A stretch of DNA of 64,000 bases from Azolla caroliniana (GCA_043228905.1 JBHGNT010000007.1:1302001-1366000); one strand, 5' to 3'; shown: positions 9,072-22,738, numbered from the stretch's first letter. Numbers and translations are program-made. The notes: generated by a model not told the origin, from the letters alone.

Positions 9072-11952
9072 TTAGGATGTGATGATTGGAGGGAGTATGT
9101 TAGATTTGGTGCCAAGGATATTAGCCTTTGTATCCGGGAACATTGAACCTCCAGGAAGATGATCGACAACACCATCGGAAGAAACAGTGATAGGATATGT
9201 GAGGAGGTGGCCCGGGAGGTCCGACTCCACGTCATTGTCATCAATAAAAAGGCGCCAAAGCTCATCAGAGATTGTGTTCACACGACGTATACAATCAAGT
9301 GACCAAGGCGAGAGGAACACTTCCTCTAACCTCCCAAGGTGTTCATACCACAAGGACATTCGAAAGCCATGGATGTCACCCCTTGGGGCACCTTGTCTAG
9401 AGGCCGCGATAGTGTGACAAGGTTGAAATGCACCGACAGCGATCTCCGAGTCACGCCCCCCGTCCATCGAGCGTTGGTTGATGTTCGCGGACCCGACCAA
9501 TATATATTCATCGTCAACTATCATCATCTTCGCGTGCACGTATATCATGAACCGACGGTTGTCCTGGGCGAGAGCGTAATGAGACCCTTCCGGGGGGTTG
9601 TCAGGCGCCACGTATTCGTCCCCGACACGCGCTTCACGGTTCCCTAAGCAAAAGAAGCTGAGGTAGTCCTTGGGGTTGTGGGTCTCCGTGGGGATTCCAG
9701 CATCTCGGAGCGCATCCGCGATGATACGATACATCATCTCGATCGTCCGGCGTTGCCAAAACAAGATGGCTTGGACCGAGCCATCCGTGGGGATGCCTTC
9801 GGGCCACATGGGCATGACCACGTATATGGCAAAGCGCTCGCGCGCTTTAATCTTGGCCGCGATCTTGAGGGCCAGCTCGATTGGGACGAGGTGGACGCAC
9901 TCCGCCTCATTGTCGGAGGCCCAGGCGTGGGAGCTACCGAGGAAGTATTGGTTCTCGATGTAGATAAAGTTCTTGGCACGCCGGATCGCGTGGATGTATG
10001 CATCTTGGATGCTCCGGTCGAGGGTGCTATCTTTGCCGCTCACGAGGCCGGCTCTCGCGGCCAACGCGGGGTCTTCTGGGAAGCCGGACGCGGCACCGCC
10101 ATCGATCGAGCGGAAGACTTGGGCGTGCCACGAAGAAGGATCGTCCCGGAAGGTCACCGGAGATGGCGAGTCGATGGCCGGATTACGGGGTAATGGTACG
10201 AGTTTCCCGGAGATGCCTTGTTTATCCCACCGTTGCTCGAAGTTGTGGAGGATGTCCCATGCCGCCTGGCCCTCGACCCGGCAATGTATGTCATGCCAAG
10301 GCTCCCGTGGCCCGCCTCTCTTGATGCTTGCCCCCGAGAAATTCGGCTGGTGGAAATCTTCGTGGTGCGGCCCGCCTGGTCCGAGTGTCCGAAACAAGGA
10401 GTGGTGTTGGGTGTCGTAGCGACCGTCGCACAAATCGATCCCGCCAACGAAGCTAACTATCCTCCTTTGGTTGCCCGAATTGTCGCCTAGAATGTGAAAA
10501 CACATCTCATGTTAGGATTTCACCCTCCAATCTCATTCAATTGCGTTCGACATATGGCTTGGTGCAAAAATTTATGTGTATATGCTTTACCTGGAAGTGG
10601 GGCATCCACCACAACAGTCTTCTGGTGGTGTGTAAACATGGTGCTGATCTCGATCTCTTGCACCACACTAAGCCCGTTGTCCGGGTTCCTCCCGCACAAA
10701 ACGCAATTCACGTCGCTCCCTTTGAAATACTCTTCGGTATCTTCGTCATGGGTGCCCATGATGCCATTCTTCTTAATGAAGCCTACCGATGTTCGATCAT
10801 CCCATACGAGGATATTCACACGGACACCCTCGCTCGCCTTGTTCTTAAGCAATTGACCGAGCGTGAGACCTTGTGCGCCCTCGATAGGACGGTCGGGATC
10901 ACGAACAAGCTCGATCTTAGTATATATGGACCATCCCGTGACATAGATGAGGTGTTTAGCACCACTAATAGCCTTGTAGATGTCTTCCCAACAACGATGG
11001 AATTCGTGGAGCTTGCCATTGCTGAGGTAGATTTTGGGGTCGAAAGTGTCAGGAACATGAGAGTCTTGGTAGAGGGTGAGCTTACAGCCCGAGTATTGCT
11101 TGAAGAAAGTGTAAGGAACACCAGGGTATTTGTGGTCGACACAACCACGACCATAGAAAGGGTCGGTCGAGATATCAAAGTATTGCATTCGGATGTGAAT
11201 GCGGGCTAAGCCATTGTTGAGAGGGTTGTCATTAGGTTCGAAGAGTTCATAGGATCGGTCGATTTCTTGGCCGGACAAAATGTCGGACACCGGCACCTTT
11301 GTTTGCCCGATAACTTCAGCTCCCACAGGTTTGGCTTCCTTGAGCATGACCAAAATCTCTGACACATTATGTGCACAATAGATGTGGAATGACTCATCCC
11401 ACACTGGATTCAGTCGCTCGTTCTTGATTATGCGTGTCTTAGCCGCCCTCGCATACTCACCCATCTGAATTGATACATACAACTTCTTTGATCCCACCCC
11501 TACCTTTGTTACATCCTTAATTTCGTCTGCGATCTTCAGAACACAAAATTTTATCTATTTTTAGTTCAAGTCATAACTTATACAATCCTTAAGATTGATA
11601 CTTCCTAATCCAATTAATGTCTAATGGCTCATGCATATAATTGAGCTATAATAAGTAGATCTACAATCCAATATAGGTGTATGTAGTGCAACTTGCTGGA
11701 CAATAATGTAGACTTCAATGAGTGTGGTCATTTGCTTTAATAATGGTGGTGTTGGACCTAAAGCTAGATCTGTCTTAAGAGTACATTTAGGATGGGATTA
11801 AAAGCAAATTCCACAATTGACATAGGAATGAAAGTACTTGTATCGATAATATATACCTTGTAAAAGAACTCTGCTATGTTACAATGTTCCTCTGAGAGAT
11901 TTGATGCCTTGATAATGGTAACATGGAGGGTTCCATGGAGGAGCTCTCGAAC

Positions 11953-11955
<3 letters not shown>
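9072..11955 (-). CDS. PLDalpha: Phospholipase D, alpha class (C2-PLD), three exons
   Basis: Hydrolyses membrane phospholipids such as phosphatidylcholine to phosphatidic acid and a head group; plant alpha-type PLDs act in cytosol and membranes in stress and ABA signalling. Coding exons on the minus strand are 11955-11857, 11533-10591 and 10486-9072, with introns of 323 and 104 bp. All junctions are GT-AG and phases agree (0, then 1). The product is 818 aa, close to the usual 805-815. An N-terminal C2 domain ([17 protein letters not shown]) spans roughly residues 1-165. HKD motif 1 is H336-Q-K338 to D343 and HKD motif 2 is H665-A-K667 to D672. [18 protein letters not shown] and a LPGG..FPDTKA-type C-terminus are also present. 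No stops or frameshifts were seen, so it is probably functional. The start (MVRELLHG) lies directly behind a GA repeat. Confidence 0.93.

Positions 11956-11994
<39 letters not shown>
11956..11994. repeat. (GA/CT)n microsatellite abutting the PLD start codon
   Basis: 39 bp of pure CT on the plus strand, that is (GA)n in the mRNA sense, ending exactly at the ATG. It would lie in the 5'UTR. The frame upstream of the ATG stays open as Arg-Glu repeats but has no earlier ATG. Confidence 0.9.
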
Positions 11995-11999
<5 letters not shown>

Positions 12000-14953
12000 G
12001 AGAAGAAAAATACAAGTTGCCAATAAGAATGCAAATTTAATGGGAGCACAAAAGTAAATGGATTATTTATTTGAAACTATGCTTTCATGCAAAGCTTCTT
12101 CCCAATTATTGTGGGTGCAAAATCCACATGTCGTCGATCTTAAGTACTCATTGCCTGCATTTCTAAGGGTGTTGGTGGTTATCATGTAAAATACGCCCAC
12201 CCACATTTCAACGGACAAGAATATGTGTCGCATATTCTGTAGACCATGTTGACATGCACTTGCACCAATAGACTTTGTCTCAACCAGAAAAACCAACGTG
12301 GCAGATATATACTTTAAAGCTACTTCTCATGAATTGATTGCAGTTCCATACATAACGATTATCTTACATTCTATTAATAATGTGAATAAATTTCACAAGC
12401 AGCCTTTTCATTTAAGTTTCATTGTCATGTTTCACGCTTTCATTTTCTATCTTATCCACATGAGTTTCACGAATCACGAGACTAAAGAGCCCACTTTTGT
12501 GTACCCTTCCAAGAAGTCCCAAAAATAACACAGACTTTATCATTACTTTGAAAGAAGGCATAAAGTACATGGGGACACTAACGTGCTTGCCCATTGCACG
12601 ATAAACAGGTTCCAATAACCAAGTATTTTTTTCACATGGAGTGTACATTAAGAAGAGCAATTTCTCACATGGCATCAAACCAATGGATAATTGTGTAGAC
12701 ATACACACACAAACCATCCCCAACAACATATAGATGGTTTTAACCTTCTACACAAAAGGGTGTGGTTGGATGGTGATCATCGTGTACCAAATGGAAGAGG
12801 TTGATCAGTAGTTATATAGATCGTTTAATTTCACTAAGAAAATGCAGTAAACAATTACCAATGCTTGGTTCAAATAATTGCAACATCCATCCATACTAAA
12901 AATGTATGGCTAGAGGGCAAATAAAAGGTTCCATTTTAACATTCCGAAACCTAGGTTGAGAAAAGCGATACTAAGAGATGCATGAAACAAAATTGTTTTA
13001 CTAGAAACAGACACGAAAAGCAAAGAAGCATTAGTTCATATCTCATGACTGTGTGTGTGTGCATTTATATGTATATGTATATGTATATGTGTATGTATAT
13101 ATACATACACATATACATATATATGTATGCATGTGCATGTGTAAATATATGGCACCATTTTGTAATGAATTATCATATAGGTAATTATTCTCATTTTTTT
13201 CATCATGTGGTTCACAACGGAGATTTAAACAAAAGAAAAAGAGGTTCTATAACCCCAAACTTTTCTTATCATCCAGCATGTCCACCTTGAGGTCTCAATA
13301 TTTAACACTTTGCCGAATTTCAACACAACATTCCAAGGAGTCTGTACACAATAGCAAAAACGCAAACAAAGAAAAATAAATAGATTAGAACTTTCTTTTC
13401 GCTAATTTATCCTCTCATAGATTTCTTTATTTATTGTTAATTTTGTTTTTTCTGTATTTTTTTGCTAACTTATTCTAATGTGTTGTAACCAATATTCATT
13501 TTAGTAAATTTAAGATCATATTTGTCACAGAAAGATGCATGGCAAAAGACTACCCATCACAACTCGAGGAAATACGAAACAGAAACAGTAGATCATTGCT
13601 AAACCTATAAAAAAAAAAATTACCAAATTTCTCCTATTTGAATCGCAAAGAACCAAAAAACTCAAAGAAAACCTCATGTGTGTCAATGCAACAAAGTTTG
13701 AAGATTCAAAAAAATTGAGATGTGACTTTCAGTTATACTGTTGTTACAAGGAGCTTTGCTAATAGAAATCAAGTGCATTGATTTTCCATGTCATTTGGGA
13801 TAATTGAGACTTAACATTTTTTAGTTATAATGCATTCTAAGGGACTGTAATATACAAGAAATCTGAGTGTCTGTTTGCCCTTATATAAAAGGTCTTTTAC
13901 ACACGGCACTTGCTTTATTATGTCTACTTCACCGATCTGACAACTCAAGTACCTAGTGGAATTAGAAAAGTTTTTACAAGCCTTTCATTTGAACAAACTA
14001 ATATACAGCACCAAATCAAACGATCTGTCAAAAAAACTTCACAAAGCATGATGTGGTAAAAAGTTACCTTCATCAAAAACTTAATGACCAACACCAATGT
14101 ACCAGAATAGGTTCACCTAGGTGCATGAAGAGAACCCGTGAACTGAGTTTCTACCATTTCTATGAAGGTGATATAGAAAACTTTAAAGTGTTAAAAGAAA
14201 CTAGCACTAGAACTCAAAACAAGGAAACGAACCCAAAACTTCATGATCCAAAGGAAAAATAGAAATGAATGCATACATAGGAAAATAGACATACATAGAA
14301 ACAAATTTGGAAATATTACAGAGGTAGGGATGTTGCGAAGAAGAGATGGAAATTGAAGAGAAAGAGTGGGAAAGCGTAAGAACAAGACAGAGACAAAGAG
14401 CATTTCCTGAGTGCAACAAAAAAATGATACAATCAGCTGAAATAAGCAGAATAAATTGTGGGATGGGCATAAATGTTAAACGAAAAATGCAGCAAAATAT
14501 CATTTATGGAAGGAAGACATAAAAGAAGCACCAGTTTTTTTTTATATAAAGAAGGATACGTTTATCATCATAATATGTGGGGATAACAAGGATGATGAAG
14601 AATGTGAATCAACTGATAGCAGATGTGTACTTTATGAAATGAACAAAATCACTTACAATACAAATTTTATGCTAAAGCCCCGTATAATTGTGGCATTCCC
14701 AGTATTTCCTTTAAGCTATATTACTAAAGAAAATGGTTCCCAGAATACTAGTAGAGAAATCACATAACAAGACATTTTGTGACTTTCATATTCAACAAAA
14801 TCATATGTCTCACAAACTATTGGAATTTGGCAGAACTACACAAATCTAGAAATATGTGGAATTTTGTGATAAAAAATAGATAAAAAATACTATTCCATAA
14901 AACAGGAGAATTTCTTGACATAGAAAAAACTGTTTAACACACGCACCATTGTT
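11995..14953. other. Intergenic region upstream of PLD
   Basis: AT-rich with no supported gene. It should contain the PLD promoter on the minus strand, but I cannot single out a TATA box with confidence. A TA/TG-rich near-palindromic stretch lies at about 13050-13140 (tatgtatatg and catatacata blocks). Confidence 0.45.
13050..13140. repeat. TG/TA microsatellite with palindromic arrangement
   Basis: Runs of 'tgtgtg', then 'tatgtatatg' repeats, then 'tatatacatacacatatacatatatatg'. The left half is roughly the reverse complement of the right half and could extrude as a cruciform. Confidence 0.7.
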
Positions 14954-16513
14954 TTAACCAGACACAGCACGTTGCTCGGAATTGGGCGGCTCAATCTGAA
15001 TATGTGTTTCAGATATCCAGACATCCTCTTGATGAGCTGGCTCTCGGTTTAGAGGAATCAAAGGTTTAACTTCTGCTTCTTCATCTTCTTCCACATCCAT
15101 AGTCTCCAGATTTATGCAGGAGCATCGCTCCAAGGATGCAAAAAATGCAGAGGCTACACTCGCCCCTACCCAAGCTGCAAGGCGATCCAGTTTGCCTGAT
15201 GATATATGTAGGATCTAATAGATGGTGAATATAACACTGATGATAATAGTGATATGTACTCTGCATATTCAAAATATACATATTAATTGTAATTTTAACA
15301 CATAGCCATATTGATCTTATTTAAAGTATCATAAACCACAATCCACAACAATCTTATGCAAGAAATAGATGTTACATCTGATATCAGGGTTTAACAAGAT
15401 TACAACATTTCAAATATTAATAAATAAGACTTTCCGCTTCGATTGGATGTGCCAATTGAGCCTTAACTTGAAATGTTAAACTATATTCTTAGCAGGTTTA
15501 TAAAATCAATACATAGGACACTACTATACATCTGATATCACGCTTTAACAATATTATGATATTTTCAAAAAAAATAAAAAAGACTTTCCACTTCAATTGG
15601 ATGTGCCAATTGAGCTTTAACTTGAAATGTTAAACAATAATCTTAGCAGGTTTATAAAATCAATACATAGGACACTACTATAGAATATGAACTTGAATGT
15701 TCAGATACCAAAGAATCAGAAAAATAAGTCCAAATAAACTCTTCAAACATATATCTGTGTATGTACAAGATCATCGCATAGGTGGTAGGAAGAGAATAAA
15801 TTATGAGTAAAACACATGCATAGCATACACACAAACGATCCATGCCTATATTTCATAAAGAAATAAAAGGTTAAGGTAGAGCAACCAAAGAATGAGTTCA
15901 TATAATTAAATCCTTCAACCACTTACATATATATGTACACAAAAATCTCAGATTGAGGGGGAGAATAAGTTTACATAGTGAAGAAACAGAATTCATTATG
16001 AGCAAAACCAATGCATTCCATTCCAAAAACTAAACCATGACTACATTCATTGAAAAAGATTCATCACTATCTGATATAAGTAGATCAACCAATGCTTAAA
16101 TTTGATTAGCATTTTGGTCTTCAAATAATTAAGCCTAATTTCCATTTTAAAGATTTCAAGAGAAATGATTTACAAAATGCCCGAGAATGCAAAAAAAGAA
16201 AACGAACATAAAAAGAAATATTATGATTATAGATTTTTTGAGGTAAAAGAGAAAAAAGAGTTGGATTTCCACATTCAAATCTTTAAAACTTAAAAATTTG
16301 AATGCAAACACACAACAAACCTAATTTCCACGATTCTCCTCCAATATTTACAAATGAAAAGAAAGAAAACCTAGAAATAATGAAATAAATCAAGAAACGC
16401 GATAGGATTAAGAAAAAGAGAAGATTAAAAGCAACAACAAGATGAGGAGGAGGGGGAGGAGGAGGAAGAAAAGCAGTGGATCAAATTTTGGAGAAATGAG
16501 AGGATCCCACACC
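14954..16513 (-). CDS. Small conserved plant protein of unknown function (two-exon model, 5' end uncertain)
   Basis: The well-supported part is the last exon, 15195-14954 (minus), 79 codons plus stop. It encodes KLDRLAAWVGASVASAFFAS, then LERCSCINL, an acidic run (VEEDEEAEVKPLIPL) and a tail ending AVSG. I recall this W-V-G..A-S-A-F-F-A-S-L-E-R-C-S-C pattern from short uncharacterised plant proteins. A good acceptor (ATCATCAG) precedes it and needs one base from the upstream exon. A donor at 16513/16512 (TGCAG|GTGTGG) supplies that base and leaves a 1,317-bp intron. The matching frame of that first exon (LEDSRHWNHVRFSSRTTAG) stays open but shows no ATG. Either a short coding exon lies inside the intron, or translation starts elsewhere. 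Upstream pyrimidine-rich sequence looks like a 5'UTR. Confidence 0.6.
15374..15681. repeat. 154-bp tandem duplication inside the intron
   Basis: Two copies, 15374-15527 and 15528-15681, share 'acatctgatatca', 'agactttcc', 'attggatgtgccaattgag' and 'cttagcaggtttataaaat'. They differ by a modest number of substitutions and indels. The central 'attggatgtgccaat' is itself an interrupted inverted repeat (ATTGG and CCAAT). Confidence 0.85.
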
Positions 16514-16809
16514 TGCAGTAGTCCTGGACGAGAATCTGACGTGATTCCAGTGCCGAGAATCTTCGAGATCCTTGAGGGGAGAATCTTCAGGAAGAAGAGA
16601 AAGAAGAGAAAGAGAGAGAGGGAATGTGCACCGACTTTCAATTCTGTTCTGCTGATGGGAATGAAAGGCGTTTCTCACGTATGGGCAGGCAAATGGCCGC
16701 TTTCACACTTGTCCGGACATTCTAATGACCGTCCATTATTCTCTATGCTCACTCAGAGGACCGAGACAAATACGATTCCCGGACTCAAATACTCCGAACA
16801 CGAACATTA

Positions 16810-16815
16810 CACGTG
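16810..16815 (-). promoter_or_regulatory. G-box (CACGTG) upstream of the small conserved gene
   Basis: A palindromic CACGTG sits about 300 bp upstream of the predicted first-exon donor in a locally GC-richer stretch. It is followed on the sense strand by GTGAGG and TGGGCTC-like elements. G-boxes bind bZIP and bHLH factors; function here is inference from motif and position only. Confidence 0.4.
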
Positions 16816-16929
16816 GGCCTCACGGGTCCCGATTGAGCCCAGTGTCTCGACTCTTCCTTTCTGGGCTCTCTGTCTTCATATGCTCCTAGAGGCTCGCATG
16901 ATTAAGCCCTCCAAATGTTCCAGCTAAAA

Positions 16930-19900
16930 ATATGGGATTCTGTGACAATGTTCCTATGGGAACAAGAGCGTGATAGGACAATATGTCATGTTCCCCAGAC
17001 CCCCCTTTTGTCGAGCAGAATCTGTGGCACGCCAAACGTTCTACGGGAAAAATCAGGTACATGATGGGACTCTATCGGCTATAATATGTAAAGGCATGAT
17101 TGGACAAGAGTCAATGATTCCACCCTCACCTATGAGTGGTCGGCTAAAGTATGAGAAATAGTTATGTATTCATGAATCTCTCGACAAGAACATGAATGGG
17201 AGCCAAAGTTTTTGTCTTTTGGGTGGTGTGTTTTTGTGGGATGAAATGCAAAGATTTGTGCGCATTCAAACTTTTCCCATGTGTGATAGCCACCTATACA
17301 ATAACTATTGTGTTTCTTTGTAGAAAAGACTAGACTTTCTTGAAATTTATATAGTAAAACCAGTTTATATGACGATGGACATTCATGGCTAGCATGTAAC
17401 TCCAAAGATAAACACATTCATTACATTTTTGTGATTTTGTTTAGTGCCCTCAAAATTCACTTTCCAAGTGATATATTTATACAATATAACAGAATCCAAC
17501 ATTAAAACATATATGCCCATGTGTATGTGTGTGATTACTTGTTCACAATTACCTATTATTCTTGTGGGTGAAAAGGAAGCTTGATCAACTATTAAAGAAA
17601 ATTTCCCTAAACAAATTTACAATTTGTATTGTGCAAAGTGATTTCTTGCTTTGTTTTGTAAGTCTCAAAGAGGTATGCTGATTGCGTGGTGAGGGAGGGG
17701 CTTCTCTTCATCTGGAATATCTCCCCCACACACCACAAAGATTATATATATTCTCAACATTTTCCCCTTGACAAATCTAGATTATAGCCAAGAGGTAAAT
17801 TGGCCTTAATCCCAAGTTGGTGCGAGTGCTAAGGATAAATCATAAGAGATTAAATCTCCAATCAATTGAACATATTAGGCATTTTGTTGCTATCTTAGTG
17901 CTAGGTTGCCCCTTATGTGCCAATGATGAGAGAGAGACATACTAAAGATGGAAGTATATTATGAAAAATATTATATACAATGAATGGAGGTCGTAATGTT
18001 AGTCATAACAAGTGTAACGCCCCTTTGGCATGATTTTGGTTTAAGCACCAATGATGTATTGTATAATCAACCAATGTTCACAAATAAACCGATGTTGCAA
18101 CCTAGAGATACTATGAGTGTGGCACCCAAGTATAATAAACATTTGCCTGAATGGCAATGAGGTATTGGTAGAGTTCTTAGTTAAACTTAATGTTCAATCC
18201 AAAAACGTTTTGTTAAGTCATGATGACGCGATAGTTGATTAAGGAATAATAAAGGGGAAATGCATCAGTTATTCATTTCCTTCATTCGTTTCCACCCAAT
18301 GGGGAACACACTGCTCATCTCTTAGTTTCCCCCACCAAAGATTTGTGTCATGTGAGAGTAAATTCTTTTTATGCAAAATCCATTAAAACGGGATCACACA
18401 CAATAAAAAATCCAATATGGCTAAGAACAACAAAATTGCAACTTTCTTGTCACTATTTGAGTATCTTATTCAAAACCTCACCGGAAATTATTGTAGATCA
18501 TGCATTTCATATTATGCCTTACTATTTTCATCGAACCTAATGCAAAACTCAGCGGAGGAACATATTTGGTATAAAAAATCAATAGGTCACCTCAAAATTT
18601 GACATATTTTGTCTTCAAATATGAATGCTCATAAGATGTTGCTTGCCTCAAAATAAAGAGTGTTGCATCATCTTTCATTCAATGGATAGACATACATGAA
18701 CATAGATGCATATGTTTTCATCGATTGGGAATGTATGACATCTTATTTTTGCCCTCTAGGTTTTGTGTGCATAGCTAGCACAAGTCTAACATAAGAATTA
18801 TGAAATAGATGAGTTTATATTGATCCATGGTCTAGACGACACATGTTGAGTACTACTGCAGGTAATGGAGAAATGCTTTAATCATTTCCATTCCCTAATG
18901 CAAAACATTCTAAGAGCACACATTGTGGTCAACATTATAGATGCTCTTTCGTGAAGTGAGTGTTCATCTTGTGTTAGGATTGATTTTTATGGTCTAGACA
19001 TGTGAAAAAGAACTTAACTTGTGGTCTCCAATTGAAGATGAATTTGTAAAGATAATTGAGGGGCTTATGCATGGCCTTGAATTCATGTGCATACACAAAA
19101 ATCCACAATCTATCTAATGACCAAAACTACAATCTTGTTGGCAAACCTTTGTATATGTTCACCCTATTATTCTATCTCTTCTTTTTTATTGGGATAATTC
19201 AAGTCCTTTTGAGTACCGTTGAGGAAGGTGTGGATTGTCGTATGGGTAAAGTATGAGAAGAGTATCATAATCTATCTACAAGGAAGCAGATGGAATTGCC
19301 AATTCATCGAGAGTAACATAAATAGATAAGCAAAAGTTGCACAACACATTGTGAACTTTCAAATGCGTGTGTGGGTGTGGGTGTGTCCCTCTCTCCTTAG
19401 AAAGGTTGATTTGATTGAATTTCAAATAGTACGAGCATTAGTAATTCATAAACTATTGCAAACATTCAAATTGTCTTCACTTAGATAGCGATTTGTTTTA
19501 TTTTATTTAATATTGATTTATGATATTAGAAATGTTCATGTTTTGGCCTTTGATCACATTATTGTTAGACTCTTGGATTTAGGTATACGATCAAGATTAC
19601 ATATGTTTTGTTTTATGCAAAATGTCTCCATTTAGTGATATGATATACGAAGTCCCAATGATATTAAAAAGGAGCACAAGTTTTTAAAAACTCTCTCACA
19701 AACCAAGTTTCCACCTTGGTAAAAGAACGAAATTTTTTTACCTTGAAAAGAATGTATTGTAACTAAAGGAAGATCTTGGAGATAGTTTATTACTATTATT
19801 TGATTATCTCATATTGGTTATTATTATGTAAAAAAAATCACATTGTTTATAAATTATTCTATAAATGTCGTAAAGTAGCGAGAATGCCATTGGAATCTAC

Positions 19901-22394
19901 ATATATAACATATTTTGCAAGATGTAAATAAGTTTGATCAAATGTGCAAATAAAACAAAACAAAAAAACATGTACAAAATAATTCACTATTGAAGCCTTG
20001 TTATATGGAAGCCATTGGTAGATAAAAAAAGCTATAGCAAATAACAAGTTTTGGAGACATTGGATTACATAGGGAAAGATATGCATGCACTCAATTACGA
20101 GTTTAATGATTATAACAAAATGCAATTGAGGTATTGCCAATGTATTTGGTAGTAATGCTCATGTATATGCAGTGTAAACTCTATTAAATAATGATTAAAA
20201 ACACAAACATGTTTATTGATTAAAAATGTTAAATGAGAAGTTGAGAGAGGCCAAGAAGAAATAGAAACAAACCAGAGGTCAAAATCCTTTGTCGATTTAC
20301 AAATGGAGTCTGGAGAGGAAACATTGGCACATAAAAGATGTGATGCCACTACATGACTTATGAATGATGATTTAAGTATCAATGGTGTGACTCGTCAAGT
20401 CGAAACACGCCAATATCATGTGCTTTGCATTTTGGAGAACAAGTAAATGAGTAAGTTTCGTGCTTCCCTGATTTTAGTTATTGCTATTCCCTCTGTCTAT
20501 ATGCACATGATTCACATGAGGCATGTTTTTTTTCTAGAGATTGATCTCTACTACAACTAGCCATAATCTTAAACCAAGTTTTGAAGTTAAGTTATACAAC
20601 ATTGATCCATTCAATCGGCCTTGGATACACCACCCTCTTTAGTTTTACCTTGCTCTTTTAAAATGGAACAAACACATTCTTTTGAGGTCATTGTAAAATA
20701 CTCCTTTAGTTCATGCTAGTACTGTTAACTTAGCTTGAACGATATCAAAAGTGATGTATTTTAACATCTTGCAAACCATCTTAAGTGGTTTTCTATAACA
20801 CATAATGGTCATTTACAATTCTTTTTTTCCTTAAAAATGAGGATCCTCATTGACAATGGTAAGTTTTTAACAAACGAATAAAAACTTGTAACCACTTTCA
20901 TGACTCGGTGACATCAAAATACTCTAGGGTAATAAAACAAACTAATGCTCAATCATGTTTATAAAGATTGCAACCATAGTCATCACAAGAACTTATAAAT
21001 TTGTAAAGGAAAGTTATGGTTTTTGATATAATATGTATTTATTTACAACTAATGTTACTTCTAATGTATGCTTCCCGTATATCTCCTTGACATATATAAC
21101 GCCATGTGTCTTGGCATCTTAGGAAACCATAGAGTTATAAGTTATAACTTGCCACATGGTTATAAGGGTGTAAAAACAATTTCAAGAATAACACATACTT
21201 CATGTGGCGGAGTCACAAAAGGATGAAAGCATTTTGTGACATGCGCAAATGGTAGATGACGGAATACTAGTGGTGCAAGGTCTATTTTTAGAGCTAAACA
21301 ATAGAGGCAAGAAAAAGGTTGTGAAGAATTTCAGAGTGAGTGGCAAGTGTTGCGCATGCTTTGTATGCTTCAAGAAATTTCCTCCATCAATCGAAAAGAA
21401 TTGGTTTCCAATGATGGGCACCAAGCCGTTTTCGCTTGCCAACTACAAGAATTTTTTTTTCGAGACCATCAAGTTATGTGGCAATTTTACGTAGTTTAAT
21501 GCACTGTACAAGACATTCCAAAAGACTGTCATTGAAGGCCAGCATAATGACAACTGCTTATATTACAAGTTTCACTATGTGATGATTGGGTGAACACAAT
21601 TTAACTAGGCTCACAAATGAAAAAAATTAAGGTTGGACTCATAAGTACCTTCACCTATTGGTAAATCATTGTCTTGTAAATACTAAGGCCTTGGGTTCAA
21701 GGCTCAACTCTTAAGACCTGCATGATCCAATACCCAAAAGTGCTACATAAGAATACCTTTCAAAAGAAACATGTGCCCGATCCCATTCCTCTCTTGCTTA
21801 AGGTTGAAACTATGTTATCCCCCCAATCATCACTCTCCAAATAAATACCTTTGCAAGAAATGGTTTGGGAATGCCAACTACACTGTAACATTTTCCACCA
21901 CCCTAAATATATCTACATACATTCCACTCCATCTTCTCTTTAGCTAAGAGTCAAGATAATGAAACCATGAGATGATGATACATTATATTAGTTATGACTT
22001 TTGGCAATAATATACCACCTTCCAAACATCAATCCACCAAGGAGTATTATTTGGTGGCGTCTCTCTCTCTTTCTCTCTCTCTAGTGTGAAAACACAATTA
22101 TATTAACAAATGTGTGTGAAAAGCATTACAATGATATCACAACTTAGTGGTGTCACCATCACCACTTCATGGGTAGTGAGACATATTGAATTAGCAATAC
22201 GTAAGATGAACACTCCACTCCGGGAAGAATTTCAACTTGCTCAAAAAAACAAAATTCTCACATCAATACTCCCTCCCACTTCTATAGATATGCTCTAGCT
22301 GCATGGCTATAATGAAACCATTGTTGTGAAGTAAATACTTCACAAATAGAAATTCTAATTAGAAGAACAAATTTCTGACTTGAAGATTTAGCTC
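16930..22394. other. Long AT-rich intergenic region
   Basis: No gene is supported. Open frames are short and without recognisable domains; the frame at 21249-21494 has a CCACFVCF cluster but no match that I recognise. It contains one possible tRNA-derived SINE at about 21645-21720 and a CT-rich run at about 22058-22082. Confidence 0.5.
21645..21720 (+). mobile_element. Possible tRNA-derived SINE head
   Basis: A B-box-like GGTTCAAGGCT lies at 21694-21704. About 45 bp upstream is 'CACCTATTGGTAA', similar to the D-arm side of the SINE-like copy at 46700-46770 (CCTATTGGTAA). Sequence beyond these boxes is not tRNA-like. Weakly supported. Confidence 0.35.
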
Positions 22395-22698
22395 TGTTGA
22401 GAATCAAGCTCAAGTTGGTCTAGTGTGTGAACTCACCTTGAGAGTGAATAGACACTCCAACAGTCAAGAGTCACCATTATGTCACCACTTTGTATTCTAG
22501 CATTTAGTATGAGTCATAGAATCATATTCTATGACACATAACTTATGAGCTTTCACATTCCCCATGCTCCATGAGTCTTGTAGTTAATGAAGAGAGAGGG
22601 TGACTATATAAAGCACACTCCTCCCACCTTGTATTATGTCGAGTCTTTCTCCTTTGTTAATATACTTACTTTGTGTATTCTTTGTGTCTTACTCCTCG

Positions 22699-22738
<40 letters not shown>

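Noticed and set aside
11956-12015. N-terminal Arg-Glu extension of phospholipase D
   Set aside because: The frame upstream of 11955 is open but starts with TTG and is made of the GA microsatellite. The family-like start LLHGTLH follows the ATG at 11955.
16442-16927. 161-codon plus-strand frame rich in Arg/Lys
   Set aside because: It is antisense to the purine/pyrimidine-rich 5'UTR and promoter of the small conserved gene and has no domain.
21249-21494. Possible small zinc-finger protein (CCACFVCF)
   Set aside because: No full metal-binding pattern, no promoter or splice context, and AT-rich surroundings. Left unannotated.
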